The position numbers were made by a program, and so were the translations under genes. Below, piece after piece: positions 1 through 5,609 of a stretch of DNA of 5,782 bases (its first letter is position 1; each line of letters opens with the position of its first letter). A model generated the notes under the pieces. The model saw only the letters and a program-made list of their open reading frames with translations, was not told where the DNA came from and did not search any database. Source of the DNA: Chloroflexota bacterium (lineage in GTDB: Bacteria; Chloroflexota; Anaerolineae; Anaerolineales; UBA4823); the NCBI GenBank assembly GCA_030636125.1, contig DAOVXM010000198.1, positions 1 to 5,782 of the forward strand. The letters are read 5' to 3'.

Positions 1-384
1 CGTGAGTAGAGCTGTATTTAGTCCGATTGTTGCCTCGCCTGGGGCTAACGCTAAAACTTGACCGCCCGCGGTAATTGATGCTGTATTGAGCGATATTGTT
101 AGCGGACCACCCTCGATACTTATAGTGATGATCTGGCCGCCCGCGGTAAGTGTGGCTGTGCTTAGACCTACTGTAACCGCGCCCATCGACAGGACCAAAG
201 CCTGACCGCCCGCGGTTAGCGCAGCCGTGTTAAGTGCGGTAGCAATCGCGCCCATCGATAGAGCCAGAGCTTGCCCGCCCGCAGTTAGGGCAGCGGTGTC
301 CAATGGGGTCGAAACAGCGCCCATCGAGAACGAAAGAGATTGCCCACCTGCGGTTAAAGCCGCCGTGTCAAGGTTGACGGTTAC
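1..384 (-). repeat. Tandem 69-bp (23-residue) coding repeats, TAxLTAGGQ type
   Basis: Five consecutive in-frame units lie at 316-384, 247-315, 178-246, 109-177 and 34-108, and a truncated sixth at 1-33. The first four are exactly 69 bases; the fifth is 75 bases (25 residues, two extra before the conserved core). The core reads L-[DNS]-T-A-x-[LI]-T-A-G-G-Q followed by alternating hydrophobic residues and, in the first three units, SMGA. The glutamine codons are at 340, 271, 202, 133 and 58. The first three units are the most alike in DNA and protein; the fourth and fifth have drifted (SIEGG and APGEA in place of SMGA). The alternating pattern suggests short beta strands joined by glycine turns, as in fibrous phage appendages. 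Confidence 0.88.
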
Positions 385-1749
385 TCCGGCGTCAGCTTCA
401 CCTATCTCGGTATCGTCATCCCGGACAATTATGTCATCAAAATAAATTGTACCGGCGGTGGTGGCATCAATACTACCAACCGCTCCAGCTAATATGGCAA
501 CGGAATCAACCCATAAATCCCAATTATCGAGTGAGTTATAAGACCCCGGACTAATACCATCTACCCACCACTCAACAGTCCCATCTGATGTGGCGGAACC
601 CGTTGCTCTGGTTGTATAAAATTCAATATAGTGGAGTTCTTCGCTAATATTAAAGGTGTCATCCATTACCCCTGAATTTGCATCATCTCTTACTACAAAC
701 TCAAGCTGAAATCCTGTCCCCGAGTTGTAATTTAAGTATAAATAAATATGGTTATCAATTGGACTTCCGCTTCCATTCCATGTAAATATACGGAATCCAT
801 TTGCATCTGGAATTGTGATGTTATTAGGATCAAAATAAAATCTCAATCTAAGCATTCCAGAACTTATGGGGCTTAGGTTCTTGGTTCCATAGGTAACTGT
901 CGTGTCATCTACGACAACTTCCATGCCGTAGGTTCCAACCATTGCGGCTTCGCCCGTATTCGTTGACAAATCGCTATCGGGGTCTGTGATGCTAGTAAAT
1001 TCTAGCAGGTCATTATCTTCAAAATCAATATGGAATATTTCACCAACCGGAGTAATAACCGAAATCGATTGTCCCCCGGCTGTAATCGCCGCTGTATCTA
1101 GCGGAATTGAAATTGGACCAGCTTCGATATCCGCCGTAACGGTTGGTAGAGTACCCGGATAGCTATCGAGCGCGCCACCGTCATCATAGACTTCGAATTC
1201 GAATTCGTCTAAGTCGCTGGCGTATGTACTATCGATTTGAATAGCAAATTCAAACTCGGCATACTGAGTATCAAGCGATACAGCTGTCGTTCCATTTTGA
1301 GTTTGACCGTCGTCATATTTTCCAGCGGTAAAGGAGCCAGCCCCAGCGGTTAACCGTTCGGTCGTATTCTCATCATCTGCTCGGCTCTGAGTATCATTAG
1401 CGAGAATAACCCCATTCGTGCTTGTCGTCGTTACGGCGTTCCATCCCCCTGTCCCATTCTTCCGAGCGAATAGCGTACCTAAAACACTGCTAGACCCGCC
1501 GTCAGTTTCTTCGACCGAAATCCGGATTAAAAAAGTGACGTCCGGAGCCTGCGCCGTCCGATTAACGTTTTCAGTGTCCAGGGTGTGACCACTTTCCGAA
1601 CCGTCATCATCTCCAAAAGCAAAAATATCATTCTGGATAGTGACAGCCATTCCGCCGCCCTGAATAATCGGCAGCCGAAATCCGTCACTAAGCCGTATCC
1701 AATAACGACCGTCGGCAATCCATTTTCTATCGCGCGATAATTTAATCAT
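1..1749 (-). CDS. Tail-fibre-like protein with LamG-like lectin domain and 23-residue repeats (3' end beyond window)
   Basis: The frame stays open for 583 codons from the ATG at 1749 to base 1, so the C-terminus is missing. Visible parts: an N-terminal segment (about 1-34, including the tryptophan-rich KWIADGRYWIRL); a beta-rich, Asp/Gly/Thr-rich region (about 35-210) with TTERLTAGAGSFTAGKYDDG and AEFEFAIQI; one LDTAAITAGGQ repeat (213-235); a concanavalin-A/LamG-like beta-sandwich (about 238-450) opening with FHIDFED and closing with TIYFDDIIVRDD; then five tandem repeats (456-572) and the start of a sixth. Such modular proteins are typical of phage tail appendages that bind host glycans; that role is inferred. 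The start overlaps the upstream stop as ATGA, which favours 1749, although no strong Shine-Dalgarno is present. Met34 (ATG at 1650) is a possible alternative start. It could instead be another virion surface or decoration protein. The lectin-like fold is a moderately sure call; the receptor-binding role is less sure. Confidence 0.75.
   Translation of the reverse strand, partial: MIKLSRDRKWIADGRYWIRLSDGFRLPIIQGGGMAVTIQNDIFAFGDDDGSESGHTLDTENVNRTAQAPDVTFLIRISVEETDGGSSSVLGTLFARKNGTGGWNAVTTTSTNGVILANDTQSRADDENTTERLTAGAGSFTAGKYDDGQTQNGTTAVSLDTQYAEFEFAIQIDSTYASDLDEFEFEVYDDGGALDSYPGTLPTVTADIEAGPISIPLDTAAITAGGQSISVITPVGEIFHIDFEDNDLLEFTSITDPDSDLSTNTGEAAMVGTYGMEVVVDDTTVTYGTKNLSPISSGMLRLRFYFDPNNITIPDANGFRIFTWNGSGSPIDNHIYLYLNYNSGTGFQLEFVVRDDANSGVMDDTFNISEELHYIEFYTTRATGSATSDGTVEWWVDGISPGSYNSLDNWDLWVDSVAILAGAVGSIDATTAGTIYFDDIIVRDDDTEIGEADAGVTVNLDTAALTAGGQSLSFSMGAVSTPLDTAALTAGGQALALSMGAIATALNTAALTAGGQALVLSMGAVTVGLSTATLTAGGQIITISIEGGPLTISLNTASITAGGQVLALAPGEATIGLNTALLT
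400..1038 (-). other. Concanavalin-A/LamG-like domain within the fibre gene
   Basis: This covers residues of about 238-450 of the fibre-like protein. It begins with FHIDFED, a start often seen in phage and secreted LamG-like domains, continues through strand-rich stretches such as MLRLRFYFDP, HIYLYLNYN, FQLEFVVRDD, LHYIEFYTTR and VEWWVDG, and closes with GTIYFDDIIVRDD. Such domains generally bind carbohydrate or act as structural beta-sandwiches. No glycosidase catalytic motif is evident, so binding rather than cleavage is inferred. By hand count, bases 601-900 are about 36% G+C against about 57% for the repeats at 1-360. Confidence 0.65.
1045..1113 (-). repeat. Solitary copy of the 23-residue repeat, before the lectin domain
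   Basis: Residues 213-235 of the fibre-like protein contain LDTAAITAGGQ, nearly the same core as the tandem units at 1-384, and are in the same frame. This copy sits just N-terminal to the LamG-like domain, so that domain is bracketed by members of one repeat family about 243 residues apart. Confidence 0.85.
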
Positions 1750-2105
1750 GGTCGTTTTTCGTCACTAGAATAACCGCTCTTAGTTTTGAAATCCGGGTCG
1801 CTCCGAGCTAAGTCAAATATCTCTCGAAACTTTTTCTTATCTATCATCGTTCCAAATAAAACGAATTTACTTCCCGGCTCCATTAAGTAATGGTGTAAGC
1901 CGAATAGGTCAACGCCGAACCACTTCGCCCCACCGCCACGGTCGACGAAAATATAATAGTCCCAACTCGATAGTGTTCCCCATCCGTGGTCTTCGCTTTC
2001 CTGAATTATTACCTGTACGTCAACTCTCCGGAGAATAGATGCCGGCGTTGCGTTTTGGCTACTAATCCAGTTGCGGTCGGAGTAATATATTTTCCAATTA
2101 CTCAC
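1746..2105 (-). CDS. Uncharacterised phage protein, 119 residues
   Basis: A small soluble protein with no signal peptide or membrane segment. It opens with WKIYYSDRNW, has a central aromatic stretch (SSWDYYIFVDRGGGAKWFGVD) split around a Gly-rich turn, then FGLHHYL, a strand-like KFVLFGTMI, and a charged helical end (KKKFREIFDLARSDPDF). From memory this layout, with a conserved WxGVDxFGL and a VLFGR-like strand, occurs in small uncharacterised proteins encoded near phage tail genes; I know of no assigned function. It probably works with the adjacent fibre-like protein, judging only by position. The start is GTG two bases after the upstream TAA, with no clear Shine-Dalgarno, so translation is likely coupled to the upstream gene. 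Its TGA overlaps the next start as ATGA. Confidence 0.8.
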   Translation of the reverse strand: MSNWKIYYSDRNWISSQNATPASILRRVDVQVIIQESEDHGWGTLSSWDYYIFVDRGGGAKWFGVDLFGLHHYLMEPGSKFVLFGTMIDKKKFREIFDLARSDPDFKTKSGYSSDEKRP

Positions 2106-2107
2106 GC

Positions 2108-2533
2108 TTATGACAGAGTTAAAATCCCATTCGCTCCGAACTGAATGGTGTAATCACCGCCGTTACTATCGGTTGCGATCTCCCAATAGATCGCGATATG
2201 CTTCGGGGTAGTGGTGTCGTCGTACAGCGTCGCTTCCAAGATAGTATTCGCCGCGAGACTGGACCAGGTAATGTTGCTTCCGTCATCATCCCAATTCGCC
2301 CAATCGTTACCATCATCTTGGGCCACAACCGGGGTAGCCACTGCCTCACCACCAGCCGAATAACCCGATCCTGAGATCTCATTAGTCGGGGTATATGCCG
2401 GGGCAGCTCCATCCGGGCTTGCTACCGCGGTATCATAGAGTGCAACCTTAAAACTATCTGTGTCGCAATCTATAACCCCGAGCAACAGTTGTTCTTTGAA
2501 GTTGTTCAGTACAATTGCATCGCCTTCTGCCAT
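2108..2533 (-). CDS. Putative phage virion structural protein, 141 residues
   Basis: A compact beta-rich protein. The N-terminus (NNFKEQLLLGVIDCDTDSF, about 10-28) leads into KVALYD, then EISGSGYSAGGEAV (about 52-65), a D/N/W-rich centre (DDGNDWANWDDD), and a C-terminus ending in GDYTIQFGANGILTLS. This pattern (a short amphipathic start, DTDxFKVALY, EixGxGYxAGG, and a closing DxTIQxxxNGILxL) matches, from memory, a widespread but functionally vague family in tailed-phage structural modules, usually annotated as hypothetical or structural. Location beside the fibre-like gene supports a virion role, perhaps tail or decoration; the exact function is unknown. A strong GAGGAG site six bases upstream supports the ATG at 2533. 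It lies 15 bases after the upstream stop, the widest gap in the window. Confidence 0.82.
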   Translation of the reverse strand: MAEGDAIVLNNFKEQLLLGVIDCDTDSFKVALYDTAVASPDGAAPAYTPTNEISGSGYSAGGEAVATPVVAQDDGNDWANWDDDGSNITWSSLAANTILEATLYDDTTTPKHIAIYWEIATDSNGGDYTIQFGANGILTLS

Positions 2534-2539
2534 ATCAAA

Positions 2540-2545
2540 CTCCTC
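2540..2545 (-). promoter_or_regulatory. Shine-Dalgarno GAGGAG for the 141-residue virion protein
   Basis: On the minus strand GAGGAG is followed by six bases (TTTGAT) and the ATG at 2533. It is one of the strongest ribosome sites in the window and lies in the 15-base gap, which suggests independent and possibly strong initiation, as expected for a virion component made in many copies. Confidence 0.8.
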
Positions 2546-2548
2546 TAC

Positions 2549-2779
2549 TTATTTAATCTTCGATTCACCAAACAGCTTAGCTGTTTTCAACCCCACCACC
2601 ACAGGCGGCGGGGTGCCAGTAATTTCTGCTATTTGCGCATCAATAGATGCCAGCTGTGCCTTGTATTTCTCCATCGCTTCAGGCTTTCGAGGGTCGTCTT
2701 CGATCTGATCAAGCGTCTTTATGCAAGCCTGGCAAACAGTCCTTCTCATGTTTAGCTCTGCCAATGTTCTATCGCTCAT
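2549..2779 (-). CDS. Small helical phage protein with Pro hinge and short strand-like tail, 76 residues
   Basis: The reading frame extends upstream to 2872, but that part overlaps the methyltransferase gene and lacks a better start. The ATG at 2779 follows an AGAGG site and lies one base after the methyltransferase stop, giving 76 residues. The protein opens MSDRTLAELNMRR, then runs as a charged, probably helical or coiled-coil segment (about 4-54, including EAMEKYKAQLASIDAQIAEI) with one CxxC (VCQAC, residues 15-19), then a TPPP hinge, and ends with a strand-like VVVGLKTAKLFGESKIK. I do not recognise a named family. A helical body with a proline-hinged tail is compatible with a small assembly or adaptor protein. 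A single CxxC does not establish metal binding. Confidence 0.75.
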   Translation of the reverse strand: MSDRTLAELNMRRTVCQACIKTLDQIEDDPRKPEAMEKYKAQLASIDAQIAEITGTPPPVVVGLKTAKLFGESKIK

Positions 2780-2780
2780 A

Positions 2781-3392
2781 TCATTTCCTCTTAAGTAAAC
2801 AATGAAACACGCATAAATTCCATTCCTGGTGATTGACCGCATTGTCTTTTCTGTAATTGACCTTGCCGTCAAAAATCAAACCAGTATCTCTCCTGGCTTG
2901 AGTAAACTTATCCATCGACAAACCGGGATAAACTGGCGTTGGCGCATCAAGGTAAGGCACATCGAAAGTCAGCACAATTTTGCCGTCAGGCTTAATGACC
3001 CTGGAGAACTCTTTGAGAGCCAGGGCAGCCTTATCGCCCAGGTCCTCTAAGACTGAAATACAGAACACCCGATCTAACTGCCCATCCTGAATACCGGGAA
3101 TATCCTTGGTGATATCCGCCGTCACGAGGGCCATATTGTCAGCCCTATCTTGGTGACGCAGCCTCTTATCAACATCAACGGCATAAACGAATTGGCAAGC
3201 CTCTGCTAAAGCATCTTTGAACGGGCGGTACATCCAGCCACAGCCCATATCAGCTACCACTAGACCCGCCTCCGCATATTGCATCGCCCAGGCATACTCA
3301 TAGCCGCGTGACCACCAATCCGAGGGGAGGTCGTAACCTGCCAGCTCTTCGATACGTGGATCAGACTGCTTGAAGTATCCGTTTGCGTTCAC
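2781..3392 (-). CDS. Class I SAM-dependent methyltransferase, 203 residues
   Basis: The glycine-rich SAM loop VVADMGCGW is at residues 45-53, the acidic residue after the second strand is D73 in YAVDVDKR, the adenine-side acid is probably D93 in ALVTADI, the post-motif strand is LDRVFCISVLEDL (106-118), and the KPDGKIVLTFDVPY segment (134-147) follows, the order seen in Rossmann-fold methyltransferases. An N-terminal helix with WWSRGYEYAWAM (26-37) precedes motif I. The substrate cannot be read from sequence; next to an epimerase and a glycosyltransferase, a sugar or glycosylated target is the likeliest guess. The start is set at GTG 3392 because GGAGG lies six bases upstream; the TTG at 3395 would leave only three bases. 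The gene overlaps the epimerase end by 32 bases, so translation is coupled. DNA methylation seems unlikely, since no DPPY/NPPY-type catalytic motif is seen. Confidence 0.87.
   Translation of the reverse strand: MNANGYFKQSDPRIEELAGYDLPSDWWSRGYEYAWAMQYAEAGLVVADMGCGWMYRPFKDALAEACQFVYAVDVDKRLRHQDRADNMALVTADITKDIPGIQDGQLDRVFCISVLEDLGDKAALALKEFSRVIKPDGKIVLTFDVPYLDAPTPVYPGLSMDKFTQARRDTGLIFDGKVNYRKDNAVNHQEWNLCVFHCLLKRK
2786..2791 (-). promoter_or_regulatory. Shine-Dalgarno AGAGGA that fixes the start of the 76-residue protein
   Basis: The minus strand reads AAGAGGAAATGAT then ATG at 2779. The purine run lies inside the last codons of the methyltransferase gene, and its TGA falls between the site and the ATG. 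This supports 2779 over the longer upstream frame. Confidence 0.75.
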
Positions 3393-4455
3393 CAACAGCC
3401 TCCATTAATATCTCGGCAATACGCTGCCCTGCCTGCCCATCACCGTAAGGGTTCGACTTAGCGACCATCTTGTTACGGGCTCTTTCATTGTCCAATAACC
3501 TTGAAGCCGCCTCGAAAACCTGATCGGCGTCTGTACCGACCAATTGCGAATAGCCCCGGTAAACCGCCTCTGGTCGTTCTGTTTTGTCTCGCAGCACCAG
3601 CACAGGCACATCAAACGAGGGCGCTTCCTCCTGGATACCGCCGCTGTCAGTCATAATGAAATAAGCCCCGCGCATCAGGTTTACCCAACGGTCATAACTT
3701 GGCGGCGGGTCTAACAGCTGGACAGGACCAGCGCCCAATACGCTATGAATCGCATCCCTGACATTCGGGTTTGGATGCACGGATAAAACGAATTTGACAT
3801 AAAGATATTTCTCGGATAATTCCTTGATTGCTCCCAACATGCCGCGCAGCTGTTCCCCGAAGCTCTCGCGGCGGTGGAGCGTGATAAGCACATACTGCCC
3901 GTTTATCCCCGGATCTTTCTTCTCAACTAATTCAAGCGCATCAACCACTGTATTACCAACCACGTGATAACCACTCGCACCGAGCTCTTGAAGATTGGCC
4001 TTAGCGGTAGGCGTTGGCGCGAAGTTGAGCGTAGCAATCTGGGAGATCATGCGCCTGTGTCCCTCTTCTGGGAAAGGTGAAGATAGATCGCCAGTCATCA
4101 ACCCTGCTTCCACATGAGCGACCTTGATACCAGCATAAAAAGCAGCCAGCGCACCAGCCAAAGCCGAGGTTGTGTCACCCTGCACCACAATGAAATCGGT
4201 ATTATGCAGGCATTCAACCGGGAAATGCCCAACCAAATGAGATAATAGAAATATTGAATAATATTCTGACGGTTGTATAAAATAATCAGGTTCCAGATCA
4301 AATTCTTTCATTGCCCGAAGAGCAAGATCCTTTTGCTGATTGGTGAAAACAATTTGTACCAATGCCCCAGCTTCCTTCAGCGCAAAATAAACCGGAGCAA
4401 GCTTGATCACCTCGGGGCGTGTTCCCATCACTAAAAGGAATTTACCGCCAGGCAT
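3361..4455 (-). CDS. wecB: UDP-N-acetylglucosamine 2-epimerase, WecB/MnaA family
   Basis: A full-length 364-residue member of the non-hydrolysing family, which interconverts UDP-GlcNAc and UDP-ManNAc in the cytoplasm. Motifs in order: GTRPEVIKLAP (11-21), QGDTTSALAGALAAFY (92-107), HVEAGLMTGD (114-123), PFPEE (127-131), GNTVVDAL (167-174), LHRRESFGEQL (193-203), SVHPNP (225-230), TDSGGIQEEAPSFDVPVL (269-286) and TERPEAV (292-298). D94, E116, E130 and H194 match the catalytic D95, E117, E131 and H213 of E. coli WecB by motif and, for the first three, exact spacing. The usual THRREN is LHRRES here. The ATG at 4455 has AAGAGG six bases upstream and overlaps the glycosyltransferase end by 14 bases. 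No UDP-ManNAc dehydrogenase (WecC) is in the window, so UDP-ManNAc may itself be the donor, or the host may process it. The gene looks intact and functional; the phage role is inferred. Confidence 0.93.
   Translation of the reverse strand: MPGGKFLLVMGTRPEVIKLAPVYFALKEAGALVQIVFTNQQKDLALRAMKEFDLEPDYFIQPSEYYSIFLLSHLVGHFPVECLHNTDFIVVQGDTTSALAGALAAFYAGIKVAHVEAGLMTGDLSSPFPEEGHRRMISQIATLNFAPTPTAKANLQELGASGYHVVGNTVVDALELVEKKDPGINGQYVLITLHRRESFGEQLRGMLGAIKELSEKYLYVKFVLSVHPNPNVRDAIHSVLGAGPVQLLDPPPSYDRWVNLMRGAYFIMTDSGGIQEEAPSFDVPVLVLRDKTERPEAVYRGYSQLVGTDADQVFEAASRLLDNERARNKMVAKSNPYGDGQAGQRIAEILMEAVGERKRILQAV
3399..3403 (-). promoter_or_regulatory. Shine-Dalgarno GGAGG that decides the methyltransferase start
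   Basis: The minus strand reads GGAGG, CTGTTG, GTG. The spacing is six bases to GTG at 3392 but only three to TTG at 3395, so GTG is preferred. The site lies within the last codons of the epimerase gene. Confidence 0.7.
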
Positions 4456-5197
4456 TGGATACCTCTTCGTTCAGCATTCGATCCCACCAGTTCGGGCCAT
4501 AGCGACCACTCAAAACAGCCGCCATGTTCGCGCCTGCCAATTGCTCTCGATTACTTGCGCTCATATTCATACGATCCATGTCATAGCCGATGTTGGTCAC
4601 TTTCTTAATCCAACTACGCTCATCTACCCACAGCGAGTGTCCCTGAGTACGTGCCTTGAAGCAAGTCTCAAGGTCGATACCCCAGGCATACTTGAGCGCA
4701 GGATCAAACCTTCCATTCTCGTCAAACCAATCAGCACGCCAAAGTGAAGCGATATTGTCGATCATCCAGGTGCGCCTTGGTTTCAGCCTCCCATCGCGGG
4801 ATATTAAGTGTTTCCAGGCGGTGGTGCTGTCAGCGGTGAGGGCAGGATGTACTCCGACCGCTTCGTTATCCTCAGATAACAGCTCCGCCATCGGTGCCAG
4901 CGGGTCATGGATGCCAACCAAAAATTCCGCTGATGTGATCAGGAACCAGTAAGCCAACCAATCCTCACCGCACTTATCTGCTTCCTCAAGCCCTGCCAGC
5001 CAGCCGCCCGTCGTTTGTACGTTGCTTTCCAGGGATACATTGGTGTATCTTGACGGTGGGCAAAGGTCAGATCCGTTATCGATCACAAATAATTCATAAG
5101 GCCATTTGACACGCTGTTGGATACAACCGGCCAATGCATCAGCGCGCTCGGGCATGTTGAAATTGACTATGAAGATAGCGACTTTACGCACCGCCAT
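4442..5197 (-). CDS. GT2-type glycosyltransferase, 251 residues, no clear DXD
   Basis: The GT-A-like features are the opening strand VAIFIVNFN (6-14), VIDNGSD (38-44, the nucleotide-binding Asp region), NVQTTGGWLAGLEEA (59-73, equivalent to the NxGxAxGxNxG segment of GT2 enzymes) and YAWGIDLETCFKAR (170-183), which resembles the WGEDxDLxxR acceptor/base motif. Where a DXD or NPD normally ends the strand, this protein has WFLITSAEFL (84-93). The long conserved-looking block HPALTADSTTAWKHL and RRTWMIDNIASLWRADWF (117-158) is unlike ordinary rhamnosyl- or GlcNAc-transferases and, from memory, like some phage-encoded ones. It probably transfers a nucleotide sugar to a virion or surface acceptor, perhaps using the product of the next gene. 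The frame extends to 5239, but ATG 5197 has an AGGA site and matches the family's N-terminus. It overlaps the upstream gene by 14 bases. No membrane segment is seen. Confidence 0.83.
   Translation of the reverse strand: MAVRKVAIFIVNFNMPERADALAGCIQQRVKWPYELFVIDNGSDLCPPSRYTNVSLESNVQTTGGWLAGLEEADKCGEDWLAYWFLITSAEFLVGIHDPLAPMAELLSEDNEAVGVHPALTADSTTAWKHLISRDGRLKPRRTWMIDNIASLWRADWFDENGRFDPALKYAWGIDLETCFKARTQGHSLWVDERSWIKKVTNIGYDMDRMNMSASNREQLAGANMAAVLSGRYGPNWWDRMLNEEVSNAWR
4462..4467 (-). promoter_or_regulatory. Shine-Dalgarno AAGAGG for the epimerase
   Basis: The minus strand reads AAGAGG, TATCCA, ATG (4455). The site sits inside the coding end of the glycosyltransferase, so the epimerase has its own ribosome site besides coupling. 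Confidence 0.75.
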
Positions 5198-5609
5198 GAC
5201 CTTTTCCTGTGATGAAACAGCGAATACCCCAGTATTCATTTCCAGCTACTATGATCGGACCCGCACCTGCACCGCCATGGATGATCCATGAAAGCTTTCC
5301 ATCCCCGATATCTGCCCCTCTAAGTGCAGTATCCAGGTTATCGGATAGCGTTACAATTTCAGCGAAATTCACCGGCACAGTTCCCAGCCCATAAGGTTCG
5401 GTGGCAATCACAAACGTACAGCGGAAAGTCGTGTTCCCGCCATGCGCTCCAAGGGTAAGCGGCTCCTGGTCGATCTGTACGCTCTCCGGGTAGGAGGCTG
5501 GTAAATCAGCAGCATTGAGCGAAGGGGGAATCCCGGCATACTGGCGCTTCACGCCGTCCACTGAGAGCGTGGTTACAACGCTGGTGATAAACTCGGCGTG
5601 GGTTGTCAC
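5184..5609 (-). CDS. Putative phage tail terminator / neck protein, 141 residues
   Basis: The N-terminus THAEFITSVVTTL is followed by VKRQYAGIPPSLNAADLPASYP (about 20-41), then a strand-rich core with THGG-like LGAHGGNTTFRCTFVIATEPYG (about 53-74), a helix (VTLSDNLDTALRGADI) and a C-terminal strand (NEYWGIRCFITGKGHGG). From memory, this combination of a PPxSLNTADLP motif, a central HGG strand and a helix with DNLxxAL resembles tail-completion or terminator-like proteins that follow the head-tail connector gene; they cap the tail tube or join it to the head. Position right after a connector supports this, but the family name is not certain. The start is GTG (5609), with GAGG eight bases upstream; it overlaps the upstream stop as GTGA. 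Its end overlaps the glycosyltransferase start by 14 bases. Confidence 0.8.
   Translation of the reverse strand: MTTHAEFITSVVTTLSVDGVKRQYAGIPPSLNAADLPASYPESVQIDQEPLTLGAHGGNTTFRCTFVIATEPYGLGTVPVNFAEIVTLSDNLDTALRGADIGDGKLSWIIHGGAGAGPIIVAGNEYWGIRCFITGKGHGGA
5205..5208 (-). promoter_or_regulatory. Shine-Dalgarno AGGA that decides the glycosyltransferase start
   Basis: The minus strand reads CAGGAAAAGGTC then ATG at 5197, giving seven bases between AGGA and the start. It lies within the terminator-like gene and favours 5197 over the in-frame ATG at 5239, which would place 14 uncharacteristic residues before the first Rossmann strand. Confidence 0.7.

Noticed and set aside
1..384. CRISPR array
   Set aside because: The units are contiguous in-frame coding repeats of 69-75 bases without spacers, diverging at synonymous and non-synonymous sites.
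227..445. Plus-strand open frame of 72 codons
   Set aside because: It lies antisense to the repeat array of the fibre-like gene. Its own repeated sequence is a mirror of that array, and it lacks a ribosome site.
1192..1207. Short direct repeat TTCGAATTCGAATTCG
   Set aside because: It encodes alternating Glu-Phe codons in the fibre-like protein, so it is explained by protein sequence; no regulatory role is supported.
1527..1718. Minus-strand 63-codon frame
   Set aside because: It overlaps the start of the fibre-like gene in another frame, and the fibre frame is open for 583 codons with family-like motifs.
2119..2412. Minus-strand 97-codon frame rich in Arg and Met
   Set aside because: It is out of frame within the 141-residue virion protein, which has a strong Shine-Dalgarno and a recognisable pattern.
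2534..2548. Possible promoter or terminator in the widest gap
   Set aside because: Only 15 bases, which hold a Shine-Dalgarno; no hairpin with a T-run and no room for -35/-10 boxes outside coding sequence.
2780..2872. Longer N-terminus for the 76-residue protein
   Set aside because: The extra 31 residues overlap the methyltransferase end, look unlike the rest, and the ATG at 2779 has a well-placed ribosome site.
4403..4747. Plus-strand 114-codon frame
   Set aside because: It is antisense to the epimerase and glycosyltransferase junction, has no recognisable domain, and every supported gene is on the minus strand.
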